Shown: piece after piece, positions 22,573 through 34,047 of the stretch
Position numbering within the stretch: position 1 is the stretch's first letter
Layout of the letters: every line of letters starts with the position of its first letter
Assembly (NCBI GenBank): GCA_018398765.1
Contig: JAHBMJ010004400.1
Location: 7,501-71,500 of the forward strand
Source of the DNA: Chromera velia
Taxonomy: Eukaryota > Sar > Chromeraceae
DNA length: 64,000 bases
Reading direction: 5' to 3'
Made by a program: the position numbers and the translations under genes
Notes under the pieces: generated by a model
What the model was told of the DNA's origin: nothing
What the model saw: only the letters and a program-made list of their open reading frames with translations
Databases searched by the model: none

Positions 22573-25458
22573 GGTTGGGGGAAAGCGGGGCATAGCGCCA
22601 CACTGTGGAACTTTTAGAGATCATGCAGACAAGATATGACTGCACAGCCTGAACTAATGAGGAGACCTGCTTGAGAGAAACTTTGAAAACATATATATTG
22701 AAAAATACCTTTCATTTATAGGCTCATGATTTAATGCCTTTCCAGCGCATCTATCAAAACAAGCTACTCTCATGATCAGTGAGCATGATGCAAACATGTG
22801 AAGACAACCAGCATTCAGAATTTTCTTGCAAGTCTACAGTTTGAGTGAACAGAAATCTGCAGAAATCGGGCAATGCCATCTATGTTGTCTGTCTGCCCTC
22901 CTTCATCAGTCCCTATGTCCTGCAGAATGAATCGTCATTGCACGATGGACTTACAAAGTGTCTTTGCTGCTTCTGCCTCTTCTCTCTGTGCCTGTCTATC
23001 CCTCTGTGTGTATGTTTTAGAATTGGCCCGATCGAATCACATCATCCCCTTGTGGGACGTGAACTTTGTTGCCGAGCCGAATGCCTAGTGCCAAGCTAGA
23101 CGCTGAACATTGAGAGGGAACCCCTTTTTATTCGCTCCAAGAGGTCATTAGATGGTCTGCGTATAACTATACATTGAGACGCATAAACGCAGAGAACCGT
23201 ATGTACAAGCAACTCTCTTTTTCTCTCTCTCTTTGTGCGTGTGCGTTTATGTGCACTCATGTTGTTCTTCTGTTTGAGAATCCCCTCTCAAAGGAAGTGT
23301 CTGCGTGTGCTTGCGTATCGACATGTACCATGCACGTCTTCCTTTGGTTCCCCCTTCCCCCCTCTGGGACAGCATCGTCCTGTCAAGAAGAGGTGCGGAC
23401 GTCACGCACCAACATGCGAACTCTATCTGTGCTGCCTTCCTTGAATGCAGAGCCGACTTCTTTCCTGTGGATACTATACGCGGATGGTCCTTCGAATGGA
23501 TGCACTCGGCATTTAAGCACTCTTAGTCTCCCGCATCACTCACCAGCGACTGATCAAAGATCTAAAAAAGATAAAAAAGCGCACAGAATTAAAGTCTGAG
23601 GGCACAGTGAGGCAGAGATAGACAGCAGTTAGTGGAGGCATACAGTGAGCGCAGTCGATGCTACATGGATACATTTGATGACAATTAAGCCAATGAAGTG
23701 CACCCCTGGGTGCAAACAACCATTCTGCTTTTTCTTTCTTGTTTTTGCAGAGTATACAACTGAGCGGGATGATGGGTCGAAAACGAAGGCAAAGAAGAGA
23801 TACTTCAGTTAGCAGGTTCTTCTCTTCCTCTTCACTGAACTTCCTTACCGCATTGGATGTCTTCGCGAAAGGAGCTGTGGCAATAGGAATGTAAGGAAGG
23901 AAGAAAAAAAGGAGAAAGGGACATGTGGGTGCTGCAGCCTGTAGAAGATAACGTTTTTCTCTCTTTCTCTTACTTCGGCCCTCTACCTCTGTTTACTTCC
24001 CTTTCCTTTCCTTCCTTGCCTCGCTTGTTTCTGTTCACATAGGTCTATCACGAAAGAAAAGGAAAGGAAGGCTTCAATACTCACATGGGCATGCAGCAGA
24101 AAGCGATTCAAAGGAGTACATAGAAGGAAACTGGGGCAGGCACTGAACCAACAGCTAGAGAAAAGATGGATGATGGCGTGACAGGGCCCTTCGATCGATT
24201 GCATTGCTGTCCCTTTTTCTCATCTTTTCTCTTGTCTTCTCTCTCTTTTCTGTTCTTCCGGTGAGTGGGTAGAGGTTGTACATAGAGGTGCGTATGCGTT
24301 ATGCTGTAGATTGGGAAAAGTCTCTCTTTTTGTAGAGAAGATGGTTGGAGAAGATGTCTCCAATTTTTGTTTTTTTGCTTCTGTCTGAATGTGTGTGGCT
24401 CGATTTGACGGTTCGCCTATTCAATGAGGGGCAGCGGTTTCTTTTCTTTCTTGTTCATTTCGTCCCTGCTGATCTCTTTTTCTTTCTACTTTATGTGTTC
24501 GTGAGTCGTCTTTTCTTTCTTGATCATTGTCTTGTGCAAACGAGAATCATAAGCCTGTACCTTGATAGGGCAAGGGCAAGAAGGAAAGAGAAATGCTTTT
24601 CTACCAATTCAAGCAATTGAGCTTGGGGCTTTGATTTTCTTCTCTAGGTGCGTCGCAGCCTGTCTCCCACCTATCTCTCTGGCTCGCTGGCTGGCTGGCT
24701 GGCTGGCAGGGGGTTCTGTTTGTTTTCCCCGTCAGACAGGAGGGGTGTGCAGGACGAAAGGCATCCAAAAACAAGGGGCAACAAAACAATCATACAAATA
24801 TGTCTGCCTGTTCAACAGACGCCAGCACATGAGCCGTGCTTTTTTTTTTCTTGTCTCTCTCGCTGCAGTAAATCGATGTGGCCCTCTCTTGTCATGCTGC
24901 CTAGAAGTTAACGCAAGGTTGTCTTTGTCGTCTGCACTCCCACCCACCCACCCACTTCTTTCTCCCCTTCTCCTTTGCTGTTTTTGCGTACACCACTGCA
25001 TGACTATGCATGAATGTGGACACCTGTCTCACAGCGATTCTTGCTCATGACTTTGAACTGAAAGATTTGTAAAAATTCGAAGCTTGATTGCATGACCCTA
25101 GGGAGCGTTAATCAAACAGCTTCTCTTTTGTATTCTGAGTACTACTACCAGGCAAACTCGGCAACAAAGCAATCCTGATATTCTCAACTTCGGGGCAGTG
25201 CTAGGTGCAGTGATTGAATGCAATCCTACACGCACTTACACGCGCTCAAAATTCAGCTGTTGCGTTTCTGTTGCATCAGTTCGTGAAATCTAAGTCAGAC
25301 TAATAGCCTGCATGACAGCAAGACGCTGAGCTAGAATTAAGACAAACGACGATGGTCTTTTCGATTGACAGATCTTTCTATATGCTTAAACTACGTTTAC
25401 GGCTTATGTAACAGAGGCCAATGATCTAGGAGGCCATACTAAACATGAAGTTTGTTGA

Positions 25459-25500
25459 CATACTACGTATTACTACTATATATAGTGACTACGTAGTATG
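25459..25500. other. Perfect 11-bp inverted repeat
   Basis: CATACTACGTA pairs with TACGTAGTATG across a 20-base loop. It lies in an AT-rich island and may be an end or relic of a small transposable element. Confidence 0.5.
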
Positions 25501-25946
25501 ACCAAGAATCAAAAGCTTACATGCAGTTAATATGACATGACCACCGCAAAACATAATTAAGCTGAGGAAATAAAAGAAGTGGTGGGTGATTACCCCGGCC
25601 CCCGACGGTATTAAAAAAATAACTTCAAAGATTTATAATATAATATATTTAGAATTAACTAGTATATAGTTAAGAATTAATGAATTACATTGAATTCAAA
25701 AAAGTTTTGCTTAAAATTTTATGCCGTTTGTGGTTTCAACGGCTAGGGTATTTGACTGTTTTAATTACGATTAAGATTCCATAGGTAAAATTATATAAAA
25801 CACATAATAAAAAACATAAATTATTCAAACATTTCAGGCTGAAGGAACGTAGTTCTTCTTAAAAAGCTGAAATCTAGTGAAATTAAACGTGATTACGGGC
25901 GAAACTAATCGTATATCCCCCCCTTTATAGTATGTCTCTTACAACT

Positions 25947-25969
25947 GATTATGGATTACAAGATTACGG
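25947..25969. repeat. Direct repeat, left copy
   Basis: GATTATGGATTACAAGATTA... resembles TATTACGGATTACGAGTTTAC at 26891-26911 in the same orientation. The two flank the orphan coding-like block 26020-26802. Confidence 0.45.
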
Positions 25970-26019
25970 CATGTTTTATAAAAGGCCATCAATAATTTTT
26001 TGATGTCTTAGGTCTCTGT

Positions 26020-26802
26020 GTGACACTTTCTTGCGAGCAGATTTTGAAGAATGATGAGGCCAAGGTAAGGACAGGGGAAGAGTCGTTGCTCTCTTCTCTG
26101 AGAGAGGGGGAAGAGACAACGGCACCTGAGAAAGGGAAAGGATTTATGCAGTGGGAGCACCCAGACCCCCGCATTAGTTTCTTGCGACCCTCTGCAGCTA
26201 TGACTTTTCTCTGCGGAGAGAAGCTCTCTGCCGATCAAATCATTAGATATACAAAACGAGCCCACAGCCGTGCCCTGGTACAACCCGGAGAGTATACAGT
26301 GCGGCTTGGGGGGCTTGTTGCTTATCGGTGGAAGGCCGATGGGCAAGAGGACTACTGGTGTCTTCACCAGATGGTTGATATCGTACTTGCTAAGAAAATA
26401 AATCCAGTCACCCACCTCCCAGAGAGTACACGGCTTCCCGTTGTAGCTCACACAGAAGACAATGAAAAATATTCTGTTCTTGTGCAGTCTTTTGAACGTC
26501 CAGCAGGGGCAAGGGGAGGAGGAGACACTGACGGAACGGACTTTGAGTTTTGTCTGACTACCTAGCCTCTTTCAGGCGGGCGTAGAGCAACAGCAGCTGC
26601 GTCGAATCAGGTTAGACTGCAACTTAAAATCCGCCTAGACACTGTTGGTCTTACGTCTGTTTTCTTTTGGGTGCACCATGCGAAAGTGGTGGGGGAAAGT
26701 CTGTTTATGGATGAAGATGAGCTGCTAAAAGTCAAAGAAGCGTTCAAGGAGCTCCTTGCTAAGGACCCTGATGTTGTGATGGATGTTGTAATTGAAGTCT
26801 AG
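26020..26802 (+). CDS. Unrecognised protein in an AT-rich island
   Basis: A frame of about 180 codons (26020 to about 26550) contains VRLGGLVAYRWKADGQEDYW and later GAREGGGD-like Gly-rich sequence. A second frame ending at the TAG near 26800-26802 contains RLQLKIRLDTVGLTSVFFWV and an acidic LFMDEDELLKVKEAFKELLA. The two are joined in phase if a 24-base piece starting GTCTGA and ending TTTCAG is an intron, which is unusually short; a frame change is the alternative. The 5' start is not settled: the frame may begin at an acceptor rather than at an ATG. Base composition is unlike the flanking DNA. No family recognised. Confidence 0.4.
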
Positions 26803-29800
26803 TGATGACACTATCGCATTGTGATGGTTTGATTTTGTTCTTTGAAGGAAGGTCCAAGGGGGGGGGGGGTGTTTACTCCATTTTACTACATATTACGGAT
26901 TACGAGTTTACAAGCGCTTTCTAGACATCACCTAGAGACACAACTTTAATCGCAGATTGCGAGCTAACCACTGAGCACTTTGATAACATTTTGACTTTGT
27001 TTGAAGTAATTTAACGCAATAAGTCCTAAAAAAATGGTTTTTAATGTAGAGGTGATATTTAACACTAACATACCCTATGTATAACCCCTAAAAGTCATAG
27101 AGTAATATTTTAAGTCGTATACCCTAGTTTCAACGGATGAAGCCTTAATTGAAAATTTGAAACATTATGGAAGCGAACATTAACAATTATTTGCAGTACA
27201 GTGAGAACGATCGACTGAGATTTTGAGAAAAACAGTTCAATTACTAGATTGTACTGATTATTATAGCAAGAACAAACAACAGACCCAGTAGAGTAGAGAG
27301 TTGTAAAAAATTCTGAGAAATATAATTAATCTGTAAATATAATTCTACATAAAATGTTTTTATACGTTAATTTTGTATAACCAGTATATACATAATGCAG
27401 CAGCATTGTGCATAAGCCTAAGCATGTATGGACTTAAAAAATCGTAGATTGTAGCATCGTTGTGCATAAGATTGTTTGCCTGGCGTATATAACAAAAACT
27501 ATTCACGTTTCTTGCAACCAATCTGATAAAATCATGTAAAATTATGCAACTTTGATTGTTAATTAAGAGGTTGCCCTTTTGTATAACGCTGCTCTGGTTG
27601 GCATACCTTGTGCTGCATTCATTGCATGGTACGATGTACACAAGTGCCCACTTTCTGTATACAGTTTGAATTTAGGTTTGAATCTGTTCGATTATGAGTA
27701 TACTCACTGATGATTTTGGGAAAAAGATTGAAAAAGAAGAGCTAGAGGAGAGAAAACGTCACACGGAGGACTCAGTTTGCGCATTTGATGAACGCAGGAC
27801 AGACTCAGAAAGGTTGCTCTGCCTGTGTACCTTGGCAGAATGGAATAGTCAGGCTAGTGAGAAGCATTGCATTCTGTCGCGCAAGCGTATGCACAAACAT
27901 TGCTGTTTCCTATTTGAAACCAGAGACGAGGAAAGGACAATTTGCATTGTACTGAAAAGTACACGCCTTCAAGCCGTCTATGAAAGCTTTTCTTTGGTTG
28001 AGAAAGCATCGATTTTGAAAGAGACGCCTCTACTTCATTGTTTCTCTTCGTGTGAGAACTCACCGGTTCACAAGAGAGAGGAAAGGGATGCAGAAAGACC
28101 AATTTTAAAGATCAAAAGAGTTTTAGCTAGGGCATGCAAACGAAGCTGCCACAAAAGAAACGAAACCAAATCCGAAACGGTTTCAAAATTGGCAAGGAAA
28201 AGAAAACAAAGAAATGGGCATGTCACACCAGACACGTGCAAAAGCAAGAAAGGACAGTCGAACGCCTGTATGTGCATTCAAAGTTTACGGCCTTGCAAAA
28301 CTCGCACTGCATGCATGATGGATTATCAAAAGACGGAAGACGCACTCGAGGTGGTCAATTGACTTCGAGGTTCAAAACGATCCACCGTAAAGCGATGCAA
28401 AAGAAAAGAAGAAAATTGAGGCAAAGGGATGCATATACCGCAACTGAGGTCTTGGAAACGCTATAACAAAATAATTCCAAAGACAAGGCCGCGAAAGGAA
28501 AAAAGAGCTTTAAATTGCCTTTTCGTATGACAGGCATACCAAAGAAAGACAAGAAAATAAGAAAAGAAAAAGCGGACAATTTCACATCGCCCCACCGTTA
28601 GTTTGGGAAGCGCACACCGTGTTTTGTTGTTCAACGGTTGAACGGAAAACATAAAAGAGATTTATCCTTTGCCTCGATCGCCATGCTGCGTTGTCTGTGT
28701 ATGAGGAGTGAACGGACGGATCAATCAAAGGAGAGTTAACCTAGCGTACCCAGAGCCCACATTTTAACCCAAAGAAGGGACAGGGACATATGGAACATGA
28801 CCTAGCTGCAGAGGACTCTGAAGAGAAAAGGGACAGCAAGATGGGGTTGCAAGACTGATCTTTTCTCATGTGAACGTCGGACTCTCCTGAAAGCTTGCAT
28901 GATCGATCCTCCGTTTAGTTCGTCTTTGCATGGGCCTCTTTGCTACCACTCTCAGACTGCATGGTGCATCGACATGGACTCGTACTTAAAAAAAAACCAT
29001 CCATGCGATCAATGGGCAAGTGCATGTTTCTCCGTTGTCAAGTCTGAGACGGTGGTGATCTGCCCACACACACTGCGCACTTTTCGTCGTTGCTTCCCTT
29101 AAGGTGCCGTTGAGGGGCTGAGACTTTGTGAGAGCACAGAAGGCGTGTTGCTCTCTCGAGAAGTGCCGAAGTAGCAAATTAATATGCGCATCTTTTCTTA
29201 ATTTACACTGCCTTTTGAGTTCTGTACGTGTGTTCATATTCTTTGTCGGTCAACTCTAATCCCATGTTTTTTTTTCTCGCCTCGTTTCAACCAGAAAAGG
29301 ACATTGGAATGCGGGAAAACGATTTTGTTCTGAATTTGTCTGGGTCCAACTCATAAAAGCAAAAAGCCCCGTACACCTTTTCGGCGATGCAGACTGAGAA
29401 AAACAAACAGGCAGAAAGATGGAAGGGGCGGGAGGAGGATTCAAAAAGGAAACAACACGTCGAAAGTCATACAGAAGAACAGAAACCGAAACAGGTGGAC
29501 CATACCAAAAAGAAAGGAAGTTCAACTGATCCAAATTTCTGATCAACTCGTTTGGAATGATTCAAAAAAATCCAATCGTGCGTAATGTACAAAGACCCTC
29601 AGACGAAACGAAAATGCATTGCAGAGCGGACGGGACCATGTGTGTTGAAGCACCGCATCATAGGGCTGCAAGCCTCAGTCACAGAGGACGGTTGCTTTCC
29701 CCTGAAAGATAGCGGAGCCTAGTAGCGGAGCAAGCCAGAAACTCAAAAGAAATGACTTTCAACTCTGGCTCTCAGCTGATCATTGGCATTTGGATCGAAA

Positions 29801-30760
29801 AAAATTCTTTCGCATTGTTTGGATTCGTGGAAAAACAAAGGCTCGCTTCTGGGCTTGCTTCGACGCCTCCCTTATTATTTTTTTTTTCGACTTCCCTTCT
29901 CTCTTACTCTCTCTATTGACTTTCTCTGATTTCCATTCCTTTTTTTTTCCTTCACCCTCCAAGTACTTCTGATTGTGCTTTTCTTTGATCATGCATGCGA
30001 CGCCAATTTCTCAAGCACCCATGACACGTGAAAACAGACTCAGATATGAAATGAAGATTCGTCGAACAAACAGAGGAAGAGAGAGAAAGCATGCACGGGG
30101 GAGAATATGTGTGAATAAAGTGTGAGAGAAACAGAAAGAGAGCCGACGGAAGACAGTTGAGACAGATAGACTCCGACAGTTGGAACTGAAAGATGTCAAT
30201 ATGCCCTGGCGTCTTTCCTTTTTGCTCTCTCGACAGTCGTTGGTAAGCTGCTGAGCTGAAGAAGATGTTTGAAGATAAAAGAAAGAGAAAAAGAGTAAAA
30301 CCGAGGAGTCAAAGGAGAAGAGAAGAAGAGGGGAGAATCCAGCAAACAGCGAGTGCATGAGTCAGTCATTGCGGCCATGGTACGTTTCTTCACCAATGCT
30401 GCCGAAGACGAGACTCCCTGAATTAAGTGCACATGAAGCACAAACACGTCATTGATACGCATAGATAGCCTCATGAAGATGCACACCCTATCGAGGGTCT
30501 CTCTCTGGCTGATCGGAAGACCTGGACTAGCGCCTGTCTGTGTATCAACGAGGCGCTAGTCACTCTGTCCGTCCATGGCGCTGCATGCCCACCTGCTTTC
30601 ATTTCTGTCGCTGTATCTTTCTCTCTGTCTGCCTCCCTGTTTGCCTGCCTGTCATTTATCGATTGACAGGCAATCAAGACGCTTGATCAGACAGTTACCA
30701 AATTCCCCATTTTTCCTTTTCCTTTTCCTCCCACTTTCTTTTTTGCCCAAACATCAAAAG
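26803..30760. other. Intergenic, no supported gene
   Basis: AT-rich from about 26850 to 27690, then mixed. An uninterrupted frame of 222 codons at 27694-28362 lacks domain, splice or composition support. A 10-bp hairpin lies at 30525-30561, downstream of the kinase gene on its strand. Confidence 0.45.
30525..30561. other. Hairpin downstream of the kinase gene
   Basis: GACTAGCGCC pairs perfectly with GGCGCTAGTC across a 17-base loop. It sits about 200 bases past the kinase stop codon on the transcribed strand, so it would fall in the 3' UTR or just beyond it. Confidence 0.5.
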
Positions 30761-33055
30761 TTAAACCCAAAACAACCTGCAAAGGACAAACCCTGAAAGA
30801 GCGAAGAGCAGAAACTGCCAGTTTCTGTGGTCTCTGCACTCTGGGATTCCCGTCACTTCTCTCTTCTGCTCCTCCTTCTCTGCCTGGAGTCGCTTTCTCT
30901 CTGCCTCCAACGCCTCACTTCCCTTCACCCTTCTTCCTTTCAATCTCCCTTTCGCAACGTCTCCCGAAACCCCAAGACCTTCCCCCGACCTGTTTCTGCT
31001 CTCCAGCATCGCGCCTGCAGCAGAACTGCTGCTGGAAGAGGAAAGAGCATCGGAAGAACAGGAAGAAGAAGAAGAAGAAGAAGAAGAAGAAGGAGAAGAA
31101 GAAGAAGAAGAAGAAGCGGAAGTGGACGAATTCTCCCGACTGAAAGAAGTCGAAGGTGCCCACCGAAAGAACTCTTCTCCCCTTCTCAGCTTCTCATTCA
31201 CTTCCCACAGAATCTCTTCGGAGCACTCTGGGAGGCGGTCAAGAAGGGAACGAATCGACAGTCTCTCTGCTTTCTTGTATCCCCCCCCATGGTCAAGCAG
31301 AAGCAGAACAGAGGGACGCCACACAGAGAGACGGTTCTCTTGCCCTTCCGATGTCGAAGGAAGGGGAACGGGAAGAGGAGGGGCAATCTCATTCAGCAAA
31401 GAACGGAACTGCGCTGGAATTTCCAACAGAGGGAGAAGGTCCCTCGCATGGAGCGCAAGAAAGGCCTGGTCCACGTTCCAATGTGTGCCACTTCGAGATC
31501 CCCCCCCCCAGTGAGACAAGTCTCTCTGCTTTGCTGCAAATTCCCACACCCAGTCATACGGCTTCTCAAAATTCTTCTCAAATTCATTCCCAGCTGCCAA
31601 GTCGCATGCAGAGAGCGAGGCTGAAGGAAAGAAGATCTGTTTCAAGGAACGACACAGAGAAAATCCATCAAAACTCTTCTCCCACTCACGCACTCTGCCT
31701 AAATTCTTCCTCCCCCTCTCCCTCTCCCACCAACCCCTCCCGTCTTCTGAGTACCAGCCCTTGAGTCGTCTTTCCGAAAATTGGTTTCACTCTCTCTTTG
31801 AATTCTTCGTACTTTGTCCTTCCTTCATCCCCTTCAGGCCCCCACCCCCTCCTCCCCCTATTGTTCCAAGGCACCCCCTGTGGAATGAACGGATAGGCAG
31901 GACCATTTTCGTGAAACATCATGTCGAACAGCTCATCATGAATGTACGGACGACACATCAATCCCTCTGGGGCCATCCAGGCAGGATTGGCACCTGTAAA
32001 AAATGTGTACTGCACACCGCTCTGGAGAGAGCACACTTCATTTTCAGTGTAGGGTCCCGAAGGACGCGTACACGCACGCAGAGCCAATGCACCAAGGAAG
32101 GAGACGCACCCCCCCTGGTCGTCATAGAACACACAGTAGTCAGGAACAGTCTCATGGCAAAGAACCCCCCCCCAATCCAAAATTTTCAACTTCTTCTTCC
32201 CCCCCGCATGTACTACTGCAAATTGGCACGGATGAACGTCTCTGTGCATGAAGGATCTCTCGTGTGCTGCTGCGACTTCTGCAAGACATTCACGGATCAT
32301 GACTTCTTTCTCTTCAATGGCCAAATTTCGGAGTTCCTGCAGAAGCCGGGTGTTTCCCTCAAGGGCAGTCACACGACGACACGCAAAAGCGAAGAAGAAA
32401 CTCTCATGCATCCCCCCCTCCCCTTCCCCAGGACGCTCAAAAGAAAACAAACAGACCCCCGCAAGACCACAAACGTTCTGCAGACCCTCCTGCACCATGG
32501 CTGTCTGCTGGCAAAGTTGCTTCTGCCATGCATCGATAGACCAGCGGTCAATGCACTTCGGGGAAAAAAGAACAATCTCGGTTCCCTCCCCCCCCACCAG
32601 CCCACGACCCACGTCAGTCAGTCGACATGCATAGCATACTCTGTAGGCCCCCCCTCCTAAACGAGAGACAGACGAATTGACGAAGGACTCCTCAGTCAGA
32701 AGAGGAATGATCCCTGCGCTGATGGCACCCTGTACTGAATTATTCACATGGTCAATGATTTCTATCCTCTCTTCTCTCGATTCTTCAGGCATTCCTGGCT
32801 CAAACATCTTCATTGCGTGGGTCTCGAATTGACCCAATGGCATTCCATTTCCAAAGTATGCGTGCAACTCAACGTTCTTTTTCTTTCTCGAAAGGGACCA
32901 CACGTATGCAACGAGAGATGCATACGCTACAGGAAGAGCGTCGGAGTCCCAGTCTTCTGCACACACACACAGCAAATAGATGAAAAGGTCAATCCAGGAA
33001 GGATGGACAAACGGAGGTGCTGCCAGGTACTCGCTCAGTCACCCCGCATAGACAT
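30761..33055 (-). CDS. Divergent protein kinase with C-terminal membrane tail
   Basis: Proposed exon 1 is 33055-33043 (MSMR and one base), joined in phase to the exon that begins at 32956. The main frame runs to about 31710 and then continues in the next frame to TAA at 30761. The change of frame falls by a run of five C at 31712-31716, so a base-count error or a one-base indel is likely. Kinase features: a glycine loop LGGGAYRVC, a catalytic loop HRDVHPCQF with the usual Asn replaced by Gln, KILDWGG in place of DFG, and WMAPEGL. I cannot place the beta-3 lysine. The loop recalls FAM69/DIPK-like kinases, but I am not sure. After the kinase core come a poly-Ser tract, a charged helix and a final hydrophobic segment WQFLLFALSGFVLCRLFW, as in a tail-anchored protein. 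Whether it is an active kinase is open. Confidence 0.7.
31060..31115. repeat. GAA trinucleotide tract coding poly-Ser
   Basis: GAAGAA units on the plus strand encode a run of Ser on the minus strand within the kinase C-terminal linker. Confidence 0.85.
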
Positions 33056-33258
33056 TTTGGTCCTCACCTTTCCTAGTCACCTTTCACCTCAAGCCACGCA
33101 AGGAAGGTAGTTATACTGTCACAGCATGGATGGATGGGACCGCTTCTGATGGGTTCGGAGGGGCTTTGAAGAGGCGTCAGTCAAAACTGCTGGATCCGCA
33201 GAGCAGAATTTCGCATGCTTTCCCAATGCAGAAGAAAAGCTCTCATGAGCAAGCCAAA

Positions 33259-33750
33259 CTACTTCAAACCCTCCAGGGTAGCCCGCTTGCTTCTATAGTG
33301 AAGCTCAAGGGGTGGTTTCTCTGCTGTGGCAGTACTGACCTGTAGAGATGCAACAGCTTGTGGTGGGAAAGGGTGAAGTGGAAGCCAGAGGAAGATACCT
33401 TCTTTGTTCTTCACATCGTGCGACCTGCAAGACCATCCGTCAACGCATGCATCCATGAGGTTTTGGTGACACGGCTGCCACAGTGAAACTTGATGCCCTC
33501 TTGAGGGAATTTGGCTCTCACTTCGCCTTACCACGAATCGACAGGCAACACCCAAGACTTCATCCGGACTCCAAGACACCCACCTCCTCTTACCCACACA
33601 CTGAAATCGCATGACTATCAGGTATATACGCAGAAGGGCCAGAGAAGACTTCAGTCGGCTTTCCAGGGATTCAAACCCGACACAGGAAGGGGACAAGAGG
33701 GAAGGTGCTCCGAGGTAGTGACGGGATTCTCCCACCTCGCGGAAGGGGTA
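33259..33750 (-). other. Candidate terminal exon of the KH gene
   Basis: The acceptor TTTCTGCTTCTAG precedes 33750, and a frame in the phase expected after the KH exon (34048) stays open to TAG at 33259-33261. The first third reads like protein (YPFREVGESRHYLGAP). The remainder is less convincing and may contain another intron starting GTAAGG near 33530. Confidence 0.35.
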
Positions 33751-33812
33751 CTAGAAGCAGAAAAGAGAGAGATGCAAGCGAAGAGGAGGAACAAGTGAAA
33801 ATGTACAGACAC

Positions 33813-33846
33813 GAAGGAAGGAAGGAAGGAAGGAAGGAAGGAAGGG
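33813..33846. repeat. GGAA microsatellite
   Basis: A pure run of GAAG units between the KH exon and the candidate downstream exon. Confidence 0.9.
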
Positions 33847-34047
33847 AGGGAATATTCATAAAGAAAGGAGTGAAGGATTGAAGGGAACGAACGAGGAAAG
33901 AAGAGATCGAAAGCAATTTAGGGACGGGAATTCAACCACGCAGATAGATAGAAGGAGAATTAAGGAGAGCGCTGGAGAAAGAGACAGCTAGAAAGAAAAA
34001 CACGTACACCGACGGATTAAGCGAAAGAAAAACAAAAACACACGAAC

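Larger units (their letters stand above)
21598..26019. other. Long stretch without a supported gene
   Basis: It contains an assembly gap (22252-22572) and scattered short frames. One Lys-rich terminal-exon-like frame lies at about 23751-23811 (acceptor TTTTTGCAG, then TTERDDGSKTKAKKRYFS and a stop) but has no convincing partner. From 25050 to 26000 the composition becomes AT-rich, with a perfect 11-bp hairpin at 25459-25500. Confidence 0.5.

Noticed and set aside
22024-22645. Frames spanning the N gap
   Set aside because: They are open only because the gap contains no readable stop codons.
27694-28362. Uninterrupted 222-codon frame
   Set aside because: No domain, no splice or neighbour support, Cys/Lys/Arg-rich without pattern, and comparable frames overlap on the other strand; kept out of the gene list.
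30827-31624. Plus-strand frames with runs of Arg opposite the kinase gene
   Set aside because: They are the antisense of the poly-Ser and linker region of the kinase.
33130-33345. Plus-strand 71-codon frame with KKSSHEQAKLLQTLQGSPLA
   Set aside because: Protein-like at first sight, but it lies between two minus-strand genes, partly opposite a candidate exon, with no splice sites or second exon.
33660-33690. GGGTTTGAATCCC on the minus strand as a tRNA T-arm
   Set aside because: The invariant TTC of the T loop is missing and no acceptor, D or anticodon arms can be placed around it.
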